A stretch of DNA of 64,000 nucleotides, taken from NCBI RefSeq assembly GCF_023343835.1, contig NC_064443.1, positions 6,076,001-6,140,000 on the forward strand, in the 5' to 3' direction. The notes under the pieces were generated by a model that saw nothing but the letters and a program-made list of their open reading frames with translations, did not search any database and was not told the DNA's origin. The DNA comes from Lagopus muta (taxonomy: Eukaryota; Chordata; Aves; Galliformes; Phasianidae). Positions 9,201 to 23,340 of the stretch are shown one piece after another (position 1 is the stretch's first letter; every line of letters begins with the position of its first letter). The translations under genes were made by a program, and so were the position numbers.

Positions 9201-12200
9201 TTAAACACGTAGAAGGCATTTTCTTGTTTCCTTGCTTTTCACCATTCTGCAAGCAGGATTTTTATATATATAACCATTTTTTAACTTGCTGCACTTTCCT
9301 TCTACCCTTTGATCTTTACTGTCTCAGTAGATCCCTTTTCATTCTGTTGTATGGTGTATTTTTTAGGTTTGGAAACTGTACTTAATTCTTATTTCAGAAG
9401 ATGGCTCTTCTCAGAATGAAAAGCAGATTGCCATGAAGGCAATGATGAGATCCTTGTGGTTTGCTGTGAGCCTTGTAGCCTCTAGTGTAAACCTATTGGA
9501 TCTTGTTTAACAGAGAAGCAAAGCACCACACGTGCAAATGCTGCTCAGAAACATCTATCAGGGAGAAAAAAGCCTCTGTAAGCAAAAGTATTGTATGACC
9601 TCCCATTATTAAAACAGTCACAGTGTGTTTGAGGGTTTATTTATACTATGTTGATTCTTAGGAGTTCCACTCATTGACCAACATCAGTCTTTTGGTTGTT
9701 GCAGTGTCAGGTGGGCACTGTCATCCTGCTGTGTTCTCTTTTGTGTGTGCTGCAATCTTTAATTTTAACTAAGAGATTTATAAAAGCAACTGACATCCTG
9801 ACAGAACTAGGAAGTTCTAAAATGCTGTAGTTAATAGAAAGTAACCGTATTGTTCACTGGGTATGGAAAAAAAGAAATTAGAAAAATGAGGTCTTTTAAA
9901 CAAATGTTTTGGACTGTATACAGTCCATCGAAGTATCTTCTATTAGATGAGATGACCTCCAGTGAAGATCTTACCCCTTTACGAATTTGGAATAGTTATG
10001 TTTGGATTGGATAAGAAAAGAATACCTCTCTATCAGAAAGCCCATAATTGGTGATACCCAAAAGTGGGCCAAAGACTTTGGCATGAATCTGTGTTTTCTG
10101 CCCTCTGAATAAAATTCTCTGCTTTCTCAGGCTTGGTTATATATACGCTGTACAAATTCTCTTCTTTGACCTTAGGTTTGCACATCTCATGTTTTCCAGG
10201 TGCATTTCCCTGATTATATTTTTATTTGTGTATTTATGCTAAATGTGTCCTTGAATGTCTCACAAAGTCTGTCAGTTACACATTCTGTTTCTGCATTCAG
10301 TGCAGACAAAAGCTTCAAAGGAAGGGTAATTTTCAATGCTAAAGATATTACAACTAGATCTGCCACAGCTGGGAGGTGCATATGGGGGAAGCACTTGCTC
10401 ATCCCACAGGAAACTTGTAAGTTTAATCCTGAATCCATATATGCGCTGTTTTGATAAAGAAGCTTAAGTAGTGGGTAGAGGATAGGAAATAATGGTTGTT
10501 CCAGAATGATGTGGGCGTAGGTCCTGTCCTGTTTATTCCAAATCAGAAGTGCTTTCCCTGCACTTGCCAATCTCTGTCCACATGAGTAGAGTCTGATTTG
10601 TTCTACTCAGATCCTTTCAGTTCCTGTGCAGCTGTACCTGCAAGAGCTGACATAAGCTGATGAGCCACTTCTAATTCAAATATTAGAAGATTAATAATGA
10701 GATAATTCAGTTATCACATTTATTTTTCTATACTTTCTCTTGCTCACTTCAATATTTATATCAGCGCGTGCTGAAGGTTTCAGCATCCCTACCCTCACTA
10801 CTTTTCTGTCAAGGTAGTATTTATCTGCTGAGAATGGTGACAGTAAGAAAGCAGGATTTCCTAAGAATCTGAGGACAGATCTGAATCTGTTTTGTGTGCT
10901 GCATTTGATAGTAGTCAGTCATGTGCTCAGTGACAGGTAAAAAAGAGGTAAGTAAATTGTCTCTTTGCAGGCATTTGTTGCTCAGGGGTTTTCTGAAGTG
11001 AAAGTGCCAATTAGCCTGTAGTCATTTGTTGCATTTATTTGTTGTTTCCAACCAAGTAGGCTTTGGTACATGCCACATTGTCTGGAAACATGTTTTTTTT
11101 TTAATCTGTGCAACATGTAAAGAATGATTTCTTGTTTGCTTTATTAATTTGCCACTCACTAATTTCATTTGATGTATTTTGGATCATGTTCTGACAAAGA
11201 CAATATCCTCCTTTTCTCCGTGCAACTTTTTGTTCTGTGGGACTGTGCCAACTTTTCCTCCAGCATCTCTCTGCTCTCCCCACATCTCAGCCATACCAGG
11301 AAGTTTGTACTGATTTTTGACACTATATTTGGTCTGTGATGTGATAGTCCTAGTTTATAGCTGAAGAGTATCTACCAATGATCTTGTACAGTGTTTCTTA
11401 AAGTAACAAAAAATCACTAGCATGGAACGTTCTGGTTTGTGTGTCTCCATATATGATGGAGAGTTCTGGCTGTAAATTCATATCAGTCTGTGATATCCTA
11501 AATCCCCATGTATCAGCATCCTTGGAGTGAAACCCAGTCCTTGCCTCAGAATAATCCCTCCTCACGCAATCCTGTTGCCCTCTGTTGGTTAGCTTTGATT
11601 CAGGATGTTCCCAGGCCTGCTAATTACCAGAGGACTTATTTAAATTCCTGTGGAAGAGGCCTCAGTGTTTTACTCTGGTTCGTGTGCTGGCTGAGGGGTG
11701 CATCCGTGCTTTCAGAGAAAAGGGTGGAAGCCTCTTTGTAGGTTGTGGTTGCAACCATGTTCATTTATAAAGGTGGGTTTGATTTCTCTTAATGAACGCA
11801 CATTTTAAGAGCTGGAATTCATTGATGTTCAAGATCAGTTACTGAAAAGTTTGTATCTCCTGTTTAGAAGAATTGGTCTGAAAGCAGCTAGAATCAGAAC
11901 TTCTTTTCCTTTGTGTTCAATGTTTAATTTATGTCCATGCAGCTTCCCAATGGATTCACAGGGATGCTTGGTAAAGTCAGATGGCACAAAAAAGCCTACA
12001 GGAAGAAAAGAAGGCAAAAAGAATGTTTATTGCATAGGGAGATATGAAAAAGGTCTCCCTCTAAATGCTGGAAAATGGTTTTATTATAAACCCAGATAAT
12101 CTGATGAATTCAAAGGTTGGTGAGGAAGGAAGATGAGAATTTTGGGGGAAGTAGAATAATTTTCTTGTTGACTGATGAATCTGGAACTGCTCTGAATTCA

Positions 12201-15200
12201 AATGGATTTCTGGGATCCTGCCATCTTATCAAATATATTCTGACTGCATCTAGGCAATGTGTTCAGGATGTCATAAGATATAACTGAAGACCAAAGGTTG
12301 AGGAGGAAGACCATGACAGAGCTAGGAATAGCTTTCTTCTTTAGAGGGGTGAACTGGAATGCTGGTCAGCATGCTGCAGTGACTTGCAGGCATGTTCATC
12401 AAAGTCTTTGTGCCTAAATAGGCCATGGATGTGAGTAATGCTTATTTCTTTTCTGTTATAAAATGATTGAGATCTGTGGCTGAGAAATCAAGCATGTAAG
12501 TGCAAACTATTGTTATTGATAGGAATGAGTTTCAGATGGCACCAGCTGAAAATGTGTCTTCTACTTTGCCTGTGATCCACTGTGGGTTAGACTCTAAGCA
12601 TAAAACTAAGAAACCTGTTTCAGTTGACACAGATATTGATATAACATGATCAGATATTGATAATATTATATGAAATAATATGATTGGTTAGAGATACTAC
12701 CTGATGGTTGTAGGTAATGCAGCTAAATATTACTAAGTAATAGTAATAATGATAATAAATCCACTTACATAAAAGAAAATAAATAAGAAAATCCTGCAAA
12801 ATCTTCATTTTTTTTTTTTTAATGCTTCCAGAATGAAGACGATGTAGTCTCTTGACACCAGGATTTATGAAACAACCCATAAAGACCCACGGTACAGCAA
12901 TCTAAGGAGCAAACTAAAGATGTTTTATTGAGCAATGCGCATGTATTTATTTGCACTTGGAAAGAGCAGCTTTCTGTGTGATTGCATGCAGTGTGAGTAT
13001 TTCACGTATTGATGTATTTATACATCACCTGAGGTGTCTTTATGCTCTTGGTAAAACTTGACTTGCCAGGTGTGATGCTCCTTGGAGGTCCTTTCTGTAC
13101 TAGATGAGGCACTGAGTCTGTTGAAGCAAGCATCCCTCCTGGCCTTGCTAAGCCACAATACCTCTGCAGATATGCAGAGAAGTCAAAGGCTGGCTTCCTT
13201 CGTGTTAGAGTGAGGAAAGACATCTGGTTCTTCTATTACTTTTCAGATGGCTCTTTGCTTTTATTAATGTCTAATACACAAATAGCCAAAAATTGAAGTT
13301 TAATACATTAATGCAGATGTTAAACCAAAAATAGCTCCTGTTTTGCATCCGAAGATTTCAATTTGGGGTCACCTGTGGGTGGAAGTGAAGCTACTTTTCA
13401 GACACGTACAACAATGTAGGATAATGTGGTGTAGGTTAATGTGGACCTGATACGTAATTCCAATGCCCTGCCTGTCTGGGAGCAGGCACAAAGACCTGAC
13501 TGTGTAATGGAAACTTTGATAACATCAATTACTGACAACTCTCATTTGTTTGCAGTTTCAGGCCCTGTCTGGAGATATACTACTATTGCCTAAATCTGTT
13601 AAGCTTAACCAAAACCACGGATGTGATGTTATTTGGCAGATAAAAGAAGTGAAAGGAAGGAGAGAAGATAGCAGTGTGGTGTCTTTTTATTTTTTTTACA
13701 GTCTGCTTAAATTTCTAATCTGCTGCAAACCACAGACTGAAATTTTGCAGCACAGGGAAGCACTGAAATAGTGCTGGATAATAACTTAATAAAAACGAAG
13801 AAATGAAAGGAGAATAAAAGAACTCCCAAATGGTTAAGAGTGGGATTCTGGTTTGTGTTGGATCCTTGTCCTGAAAGCTTGGAGTGCTCGGATCCACCTG
13901 AAGGATCAAAAGTGTCCTCAAGCCCTTAAATAGATGATTCGGAAATAGCTGAAATGTGTTTCATTTTATGGTAAGTTTAATGTTTCTAATCTCAGTGCAA
14001 TTTACAATTACAATAAATATCACAAAAAATTAATGTGGCCACTTCAAATACAAAGGAACGACAGAGTGTAATCTGAGAAAATTTTATCAACATGCAATTT
14101 CCTTAACAAAAACACCAATGTATCATTTCAGCATGCTGAGAAATATTTATCTTTTGGGACAGCAAAATCATTTGCAGAACGTTTTAACTGCTAAATAAAT
14201 ATTTTACTGGCAACTTCTGAGGCATCATAAATGCAGTCAATATAAACAAAGCAATGTGGAAACCAGCTCTGGTCTCAGCTGCAATGACTGTTGGACAGTT
14301 CGTGGTAACACAGGGCTCTGGGATGCATTTGGCACGGTCTCAGCATTTCAAATATCTGATTTTTTTATTTTTTTATTTTTTTTTTTCCAGCTATATAAGC
14401 AAGTTTGCTTAGTTTATTTGAAGGCTCTGGCAATGGAAGGCACAGCAAGCTTTCAGTATTAGGGATGCAACTGTTTAGCATTTAACAGAAACTCGTCTTT
14501 TCACAGTTAAATCACTTTTTTTTAATTGAATCCTGTGCTTATGAAAAATACTGGATCTGCAGCCTCGGAGACTGTCTGCTTGGCTGCAGAACAAGAACAT
14601 CATGGCCATGCTTGCTTGAACTTCCTCATGGGCCCCTGCCAACGCGCTTCACCTCTGACCTGTAACAGAGTTTTTGAATGTCTGTTTTATCTGTAGTCTC
14701 TTCTCAGACTGTCCCACTGAAATGGCACTTTTAAGGATGATTTCAGCAAGTTTCATCTGTCCACTGGAAGCAGAAACTTGTTTCACTGGAGGCAGCTGAA
14801 GAATTACTTTTTCATCACCATGAGTGTCACTGCAGTCTTTACTCCCAAAGACTGCCAGTCACATTTCCTCACATCAGGTCTGAGACAGAGCTGTGATTTG
14901 TTGTATTGCTATTTGCCTTTTTTTTTTTAAGTGATATACCTGACTAAGCTAGGTAATAATTGCCTATTTGTCAGTATAGGTGCTCACTTTGTGTTATTTG
15001 TGTCTAATATACCATAGCATTATGCTCCTATTGAATATTTATTAAAAAGCATATCAAATATTTGAAGGTCTATGAAAGTGTCCATCTTCTGTATTTATGA
15101 AAGGATCTCTGTTGACAGTCATTGGTTTTGGTGCTGCAGTGGTTTCTTGCTTGTTTTTATGTGGTGTTCGACCTGTTTTGTCAGACATTGCTGTTAAACA

Positions 15201-16313
15201 AGAAACTTCTCCATCGGTAATAGCTGGATATCCTTCTGAGCTTAGGAAGAAGATTTTGGCTGAAGCTGGTTTCCTTATTAATTTGACTCCTTAGTCTTAT
15301 ATGTCTGCAAATGATTTTTGTCTTATCTGTGGCAGCTCCAGAAGATCATTCAAAAATTAACTTTCTTTTTTTTTTTTTTTTTTTTAAATTTCATTGAACA
15401 TTTGAGGAAAACGTGAATAAATAAATGCTTAGTAGGTAGTTTGAGATACCCTCAGCTTCTCTGGATGCAAGACATTTATTACTGTGATTTGTTTTCTGCC
15501 AGTTCTTCAAGAGTTTGATTATCTTAAATATTTTTTGCATATTCATCTCCTACTTCTAAAGAGATCTTTTTGTACACAAAGCAGGAAATATAAGAGAACA
15601 GGATTTTCAAAGACAATTTTCACAGCAGAGTTTAGCCTTTGTTCCATGTCAATAACAAGGCACTGGTCTTTAAAATGTGGTTGAAAATTAGAGGAGCTGG
15701 CATAAACGTGGTAATTGCAGAGAGCCAGGGTAGTTCTTGCTTGGGCTGTTAGTGACTGGCTGAAAATTGTTGCAGAATGCAGTCTGCTTACTTAATGCAA
15801 AATGAGCATTTCTGCATAAGTATCCGAGTTCGCACATCTAATGAAGCACAGTTTGGCTTAGCTGGATACTTGTTAGCAACTTCTTCAGCAATAAAAGGGT
15901 GGAAACTGTGCCATCAGCTGCGGCTGGGAAGTAGAGATTTACTTAAAGCACTTCGGCTGAGAGGCATTAAGTAACGTGCTGCTGCTGCTTGCATTTAGTG
16001 AGGAGAGGACTGCAGTCGTCATAACTGCACCACCTCATCAGGGAAGTCACGTGGAGGAAATGATTCATTACATATCTACATAGTTTATAGATATACAGAA
16101 GGTAAAGGCAACAGGTGTGAAGGAACGTTTACTCAGAACTGTGCTTTATATAGGTTCCATTCAGGATAATGTGTTGATAATATGATTAAGTCAGTACATC
16201 TCCTCTACGGTCTGCCATGTTCTGAGGTACTTGGGTGGCATTTAGCGCACAGATTACTCCTCCATTCATTGACATGGACTTTCCCTAGGTAATCTACGTG
16301 TTCTGTATTACAT
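6201..16313. other. AT-rich intergenic DNA, no gene seen
   Basis: I see no exon series, RNA gene or clear transposon in this 10 kb. Small features are a (TG)7 run at 7855-7868, an A-rich patch at 7979-8010, T-rich patches at 14360-14390 and 14920-14930, and a T20 run at 15366-15385. A 65-codon frame at 15097-15294 is discussed as a finding. Confidence 0.6.
15366..15385. repeat. Poly(T) run, 20 nt
   Basis: An uninterrupted T20 with a pyrimidine-rich lead-in (CTTTC). No adjoining retroposed body is recognised. Confidence 0.8.
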
Positions 16314-16525
16314 TTCATAGAATGGCCCAGGTTGAAAATGACCACAATGATCGTCTTGTGCTATGTGCAGGTCGCCAACCACCAAACCAGGCTGCCCAGA
16401 GCCACATCCAGCCTGGCCTTGAATGCCTCCAGGGATGGGGCATCCACAGCCTCCTTGGGCAACCTGTTCCAGTGCCTCACCACCCTGTGTGTGAAAAACT
16501 TCCTCCTAATATCTAACCCAAACAT
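16314..16525 (-). mobile_element. CR1 LINE fragment, 3' end
   Basis: The sequence from CATAGAATGGCCCAGG through the CATCCAGCCTGGCCTTGAA and CTTCCTCCTAATATCTAACC segments is the reverse complement of the CR1 3' end, ending in the typical ATTCTATG-type terminal repeat at the left edge. The element is on the - strand and 5'-truncated near 16525, as most CR1 copies are. No reverse transcriptase remains. Short frames inside it are not genes. Confidence 0.9.
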
Positions 16526-18960
16526 TTCAGGGCTCATAGCTTAATCTTTTTATAAATAAAGCTGTAGCCTCTTCTGGTAGTGAGAGAGGAAGCGAGGAAG
16601 ATTCCTGCTCTTCAGGACCAAACATGGATCTCAGCTCCCAGAAGACTGGATTTTGTGCTGGCTAGCACAAAATGTAAAATAAAACACCTGTGTGGAGCCG
16701 CGTGCCAATGCTGAGCCATCTGCAGCACACCTGCTAACTGCTTCATTGGAGTCGAGTCTGGGAAATGTGAAATCTTCTGACTTCATATCTGTAATTGAAC
16801 AAAAGATACGGATTATAGCTGAACTCTTATCCAAAAAGAAGAATGAACACTGTAAATACGTGTCTGTAAACAGAGAAACTTCTTTCCTGTTCTCATTGCA
16901 CAGTGTGAAATCAAAGTGAATTGGCTGGAGATAGCTAGAAGCAGCTTGCTGGGGGCTGGGTCACACTGCACCTCTGAATGCCTGGGGCAGGAATCAGCTG
17001 GGCAACATTTCAGGTGTTTGTGCCTACTGACTCTATTTTATCTCTGTGGGTGACACATTTGTCTGCTTAGCTTTCAAAGCTGTGAGTTAACTTTGTGTAT
17101 TAAGCAGGACACAACTTGGCCTAATACAAATGTCTACCACAGACTCTTGTGATTCAGATTTTTTAGCAGTGTATTTAGAAGGTAAAAGTCTTCCAGTTTT
17201 GTAGCAGGATGCTTTAAGGAGTAAGCAGTTTCCTCCAGTGTTTGAAGCGTGGTTAACAACATCAGAAGAATGTTGTATCATACAGAGAAAGATGAAGGTA
17301 CGTTTATTTCACTTATAATGCATCTTTCAGATGTGACTGGGAAATAATTCTTGTGTTCAGAATTGGGTATAAAAACAGGCAGAAGTTTATTCAGTCCAAA
17401 AGCCATTTAAATAGCCTATGTTGCTAAGGTTTTTTGGTATTAACTGCAATTTAATCCTTGCTTAAAAGGATTTTTTTTTTTTTTTTTTTTGATTAATTGA
17501 ACACACAAGAAGAAGCTGACAATACTTTCCTCACAAAAGAAACAGCTATTTTTAGGGCTTTGCTTAAATTTTAGATTGCTTTGTTCCTGTTAAATCTCAG
17601 CCTTTACTTTGGCAAAAAATCCTGTTTTAAAAGCATGCTCTGAAGTTCTGGATCTCCAGCAGGGCTCAGAATTATGCACATGCTTCAGGGCTTGGCTGAA
17701 TCCATTTTAAGAATGTGTTTCACAGACTTGAGGCTAGCAGTGCTTGGTAGAAGATGACCAAGATTCTTGCCTTTACAGGTCTTAGGATGTGGTTTAAAGC
17801 TAGCTCTGCTTTAATAATAAAGGGTTGGGTAATATTAGGCTTAATTGGTAATGCTAGGTATTATCCAATTAATATTAGATTTAATGAAAATTACTGTATA
17901 GGGAATTCTACTAATCATACCTAACTGAATGCTCTTCTTATTGTTTCAGATAATTTAGGGGTTAATGCTTATTGTGAGTTCATTATTGTGAGTTTTTTTT
18001 TTTTAAAGAAATGTTTTTTCCTGTCTTAGCAGCTTGAGTTTCAACTGTTCATTTCATTTCATGCTATCATTATCCAGCAGGACTAGAAATAGACAATGAG
18101 ATGTACGTGTGCACACAGGTTAGCTGCTATATTGTTATGCAGACTTCTGACTGCCACTTCTGAGAATTAGGTTGACAGAACTCCACCTATTTTTCCCTTG
18201 AAACAGATTATTTACTAAGCTGCAGAGAATGGTGAATAATTTGCACCAATTAAAAATCACAGATCTGTCTGCTGCCTTAGTGCAGGGAGCACTATGTGCT
18301 GATCTTCTGATATTGCCAGGCTTTTTTTTTTTTCTTTTTTTCCCTTTTCCTTTCTTTTATTATGCATAGGTTGATACCTGTTAACTGCATCTTCCTATAA
18401 ATAATAATAAATATTATATAGATATCCCTGTTGCTTTTTGCAGAGTAGAGTGCCTAGATTTTTTTTCACCTTTTTTTTATTTTTTGCTGTAGTTGTACTC
18501 TGCAGTATTGACTGGTCAACCACAACACCAATAAGTGGTGCAGAACTCTGCTTCTGTGGGTAGGATGCCAGCAGCAGCCAACTTGCTGCCTTACATACTG
18601 ATTAGTTAAGCTTGTTAGAGATGTCTGCACAAATGGTATTTTCGGGTCTTTTAAAGACTCACCAAAATGGTGGCCTAGTTCTGAACTGTTTTCATTTTCA
18701 AGATCACATTTTCTGAAATGAAGCAAGGGAATAGCAGAGCTGAAGATAAAAGATAAGGAGATGTGCAAACTGATGTGTCACAGTTATTTATAGGGAGATC
18801 TTTAGTGTTTACTAACTGGAACAAAAAAAGATGTAGCATTTGCATGTATCCTTGGTTGCAAGCACATTGTTTGTGCAGAAGAAAATGGTCTGTTTGTCTT
18901 TGTAAAGGTTGATGTTGCTGTTAAGATTTTAAGAGTGACCGCTGAGAAAAAAGGGAATTT
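16526..18960. other. AT-rich intergenic DNA, no gene seen
   Basis: It contains a T20 run at 17471-17490 and T-rich stretches near 18322-18350 and 18460-18485. A 75-codon frame beginning with GTG at 16692 has a helix-like, Lys/Glu-rich reading but no ATG start and no known homology. I do not call it a gene. Confidence 0.55.
17471..17490. repeat. Poly(T) run, 20 nt
   Basis: An uninterrupted T20 in AT-rich sequence, with no attached element recognised. Confidence 0.8.
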
Positions 18961-19050
18961 AGAATCATAAAATCATAGAATCACTCAGGTTGGAAATGAC
19001 CTTAGAGATCATTGAGTCCAACCATGACTGAACCATACTACCTTAACTAG
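18961..19050 (-). mobile_element. Short CR1 LINE 3' fragment
   Basis: Two AATCATA-type 3' terminal repeats are followed by the CR1 signature CAGGTTGGAAATGACC and GAGTCCAACCAT in reverse complement. Only about 90 bp of the 3' end remains. The right edge is approximate. Confidence 0.85.
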
Positions 19051-19659
19051 GAAGTAAGAGGAAACTATGGGGCACTTGTCTTTGGAAGTAGTTCATAGGC
19101 AGACCTGTTCTTTGGCCATGGCAACAAGCAACTTTGACAGAAGATTGATTTCCTTCCAAAATTCCTGTTTGCTGCAATGAAACATTGCTGTTTTCTGATT
19201 TTTCTATCTCTGTTCTATGGAAACAAGACCTACACGAGCACATTGTCTATCAACCTTTCCAATTCATGCCAGTTCCAGCACCTTTTGGGAAGCCATTAAC
19301 CACTGTGGCTGTGTGAGGATTTAGTGGATTTGCTGGTAAGCTCTATTTGCATTGAAACTGGGGCAAAGTAGAATTGCAAAAGAGTATAGAGCAGAAAACC
19401 ACAGGAGAACAGACTTCATTAGGTTACTGACCAACTGGAGGGTCAGCTTTTTTTTTTACTTTCATTTTGTGTGTGATGATAGAATTAAGTAGGAAGAGAA
19501 TTTGTTTTCCCATCTGTTTCCTCTAACTCCAAAATTCTCTCTCCATTTCTACTCAGAAAATATCAAATTCATTAAAATATTCCTGTGTATTTGGCACTGA
19601 ATTTTTGAACTATGTGACTTGGTACATGTTGCTCAATTGAATTTCCTATTGGTTATAAA

Positions 19660-19745
19660 ACCAAACAAACACACACACAAAACCTAAAACAAACAAAAAC
19701 AAATGAACAAAAAAACCCCCAAAACATCAAAAGACCCAAACCAAT
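19660..19745. repeat. A/C-rich low-complexity tract
   Basis: The + strand here is almost only A and C, with a short (CA)n core near 19668-19680 and runs of A and of C. It is simple sequence rather than a transposon that I can name. Confidence 0.75.
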
Positions 19746-21183
19746 CATCACAATGCTCAAGGTAAGACATAACTAGCAGGTAGCACAGACAACAGATAGT
19801 ATTGTGACCATTCTTGGAGATGAGAACTTTCTACTTCACCCTGATATTACAAATTGTAACATGAAAAAGTATGATTAATCAAATTGGAAAACCTTTCAAA
19901 AGTTGCATAGGATGAAAGGAAGAAGCAACTTGACTTCAATTCTAAAATATATCCATTATTATTTCTGTGCTCTATTTAGTTGTTGACTTTCAAGTCCCTC
20001 CCAGTTTCAGATGAAACCTGCAGTTTCTCCTAACAGCTGGTTGTTACATGGTAGAGGTCTAACATAGTTCCCATTGTTTGCAGAATCAAGTAGGATTAGT
20101 ATATGACACATTTTGCTGCACCAATTCTACATTTGTGTTTAAAAAATAATGTCACCTGCATTGGTACTGAGTTACTGGAAGTAATAAGGCAGGAGGGGAT
20201 CAACAAATGAGTCGGTTTGTGCAAGTATGAATTTAAATTGCCTTGTGTGTCAGGTTGGTTAACACATAGTGTGTTCTGGCTGATTTATTCCAAACCTTAT
20301 ACTTTAAACATTGTATTTATCAACCCTTTATTAAATATACAAAACAAGACCGCTCTCACCAAAGTCTGTCACAACCTATTTTGTTGTCGCTTGGTGTAAG
20401 TGGAGGAATGAGAGCCCAAGCCACAAAGTCAGCTTGTTTTAGCCTCAATGGCTTTTTAAAAACCCTGCAGCTTAAAATAATACATTATTAAGGCATTCAG
20501 ACTTGTCAAAATTAATAATTAATATCCCATTTATGTTCCCCACACATACACAGAGTCTTTCATCCAGTTCAGTTGCTGCATCAAGGCGGTGCTATCTGTA
20601 CTGCAGCCAAGTGGCTGCAAATTGCAGCCTTTTGACATGGCAGAAGAGCATCTGGGAGCTTGGGTTGTCAGCTCAGGGCTTCTGTCTTCTGAGTCCCTAA
20701 TGTACAGACGTATGTTTCCTTACAGAAGGTTATCTAACATTAGTTTTTAGTTACTGCTTTGTAAGTTATCTCAGTTCATGTGTGATCCGATAGTCTGGTC
20801 TTAATAATATTAATGACAATTTTAAGAGTTTTATAAACAGTGTTTGTTCCTGGGGAGGACTTGCTTCTTGTGATAAGGGGGTAATTTAACAGGTGGTTAT
20901 AGATGTTATTCAGACTTACTGTAAGAGTGAATAGGACTATTCTAATGACATAAGCATCAAATTTTGTCTTCCTTTAGAAGACCACAGAAACCACGTCTTG
21001 CAGAACTATTTCAGTTTCTGAAGTCAGTGCTCACTGTGTGCAGAGCCCAAAACTTGCACTGGAAATGACAGAAACCTCAGCAAGAATAAGAATTAAAATT
21101 TCAGAGTAAGGATTGTCAAAGACAGTAGAAGAATGGGCCTAGGCTCTATGTCTGAGTTACCATGTAGGCAGCACTTACATTAA

Positions 21184-21310
21184 AAGCAAACCAACCAACA
21201 AACTAACAAAATCCACCTAATAAATATATATATATATATAAAATAAAACCCAAATAAACAAAAAAAACCCATACAAAATCCCAACTAATCAACCTAAAAA
21301 AAAACGCTCA
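21184..21310. repeat. A/C-rich tract with (AT)n core
   Basis: The tract is almost free of G on the + strand, with an alternating AT run at 21224-21240 flanked by CCAACCAACAAAC-like and AAACCC-like units. It resembles the tract at 19.7 kb in strand bias. Confidence 0.75.
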
Positions 21311-23340
21311 GAAATAATAGTGACAAAAAAAAAAGTGAAGTTTTTGTATCAGCATAGTAATTCACACATAGCCAGTAGGATTAACAGCTGATGAGATATT
21401 CTCAATACCCTTATTTTTATCTTCAAGATAATGCATTTCCAATTTATCCATCGTTTAAAACTGTAGGTGCATTTGACTAATTTTCAAATGAATAGAACCT
21501 ATTATTTGGCTTTTTGCAGTGTTCTTGTCCCTTGAGATGCCATGAACATTTCCATGTGTTTGACTTTTTTTTGTTGTTGTTTTGTTTTTCCTGGGAATTA
21601 AAATACATACACATAGGGAACAATGCAAAGAGATGGAAATAAATACTTGCTGTAAACCTGTACAGGAAACCTATGCATAAAAAGTGCTGAGTTACCTCAG
21701 CTACCATTGATTTCAGCTGAAGCTCTGAGTGCAAAACACTTGTAAAGTCAGACCCAAACCTCTTCTCAATCAGTGTGGATGAGATAGTCAGGCTTGCTTT
21801 CTTCTATGGTCAGCAAGATGATTGTCTTTGGGTTCCTAAGCTGCCTCAAGCAAGGGAAGGTGGATGGGCTGCTGAATGGACCTGTCTCATCAACAGCCTC
21901 TGAAAATGACTAAGACTGCAATATTTATTACATTTATCTTATGGAAATATTAACTTCAGACACAGCTTCTGAATGCCTTCCCAGCAGAAGCTGAGACATA
22001 ACTGTACAGTGCTAGAAAGGAAGATCTTACCAAGCGAACTAGTTTGATAATGCCTACGAGTACTTTTTGTTTGTTTGTTTGTTTACTTCCTATTTCATCT
22101 CACTTGAAGAAACCTTTTCAGTGTAGAACCCATATCTGGATCCTTACAAAAGCTAATTATCACTTTCTTAACATGAATGTGCTTTTCAGCACAAAAATTG
22201 CCAAGTTTCTCCCAGCAGAATATAAGAAGGTTTCTAAATCATCTAATGTTTATTACAAATGTACAGAAACAAGCAGTTTTTATATAAGAAGTGAATTTTT
22301 TAGACATCACTGATGGTGTACCAAGAAAGTAACTTCCCAGTTTTTACAGAGATGTCACATAAAGTGTGAATGTGAGATGAAATGCATAGTGTTTTATTGT
22401 TACCAATGCAAGACAAAAGTCTGTCTTGCTGCACTTAGGAACAGGAAAATACAATTGTTACAATGGAGTGCTTGCCTTAACATCAAGTAGAATTATTTTC
22501 TTTGTTCTTTTTAAATGGCTTGCATAAATTTACTGTGTTCTTAGTTATTGTATCAAGTACAAATATTAAAATATGATGTTGCTTTGGTAAGTCATTCCTG
22601 CTTTTTTTAAGTTGTATTTTGAAAAGAGTCCTTTTTCTTCCTAAAATTGTTAAAGAGTAGTACAGCAATACTGAGAATAGTACTGTTATTCTCATGCTAG
22701 GGACAATTCAAGTCACCAAACATAGTAAGCTCTCTGAAGGATACATGGATTTGAAATCATTTTATCCCCAGTAGTCACTGGTTGGAGGTTAAAGTAGAGA
22801 AAAGAACAAGAAAGCCCCAGAGAAAGCACTGCAAATAGTACTGACTGCTTAACAGGCATTATAGTATTTTCTGGAGGACAGTATGGGAACTTCAGTGCCC
22901 CCAGGCATGTCTGGTCATCACCTGTTACTTATGACCATATGTTGGGTTGTGTTCCAAGTATTTAACAGCCCAGGAGAAATATTAATGCCCCAGCAGGGAA
23001 CTGTTTAAAAGCTTAGCCTGTGTGAGAACTGACTTTTGCAATGATATAGTTCCTGAAATGACAAAAATGACAAGGGCAGATTGGTCATTACTTTGCCTCT
23101 AGGACAAATTTGTTGAACTAGTTTAGAAATCCATGAAAGCCAGAGTTACTACTGGAGCATAAGTGGTACAGGCAGCCTGTGATTCTGCAAAGCCCATGCT
23201 GCACCGTAACAGTTAGGCAGAAAGCAGGAGCACCAGCTCTCCAGGTGCTCAGATGCATTCCACAGAGAAAAGGAAATAAGGTAACTTTTGTTTGCAGTCA
23301 TGAATTACATTTCATACATTTGGGGCAAGCATGTTTTGGG

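Larger units (their letters stand above)
19051..23340. other. AT-rich intergenic DNA, no gene seen
   Basis: No gene is supported. The stretch contains two long A/C-rich, G-poor tracts (about 19660-19745 and 21184-21310), an (AT)n run at 21224-21240 and a (TTTG)n run at about 22066-22084. Confidence 0.6.

Noticed and set aside
16298..16544. Two 70-codon frames at 16.3 kb
   Set aside because: They fall within a CR1 3' fragment, which does not encode protein in this orientation.
16692..16919. A 75-codon frame with a plausible helix-rich reading
   Set aside because: It starts with GTG, has no ATG near its start, no splice context and no recognisable homology.
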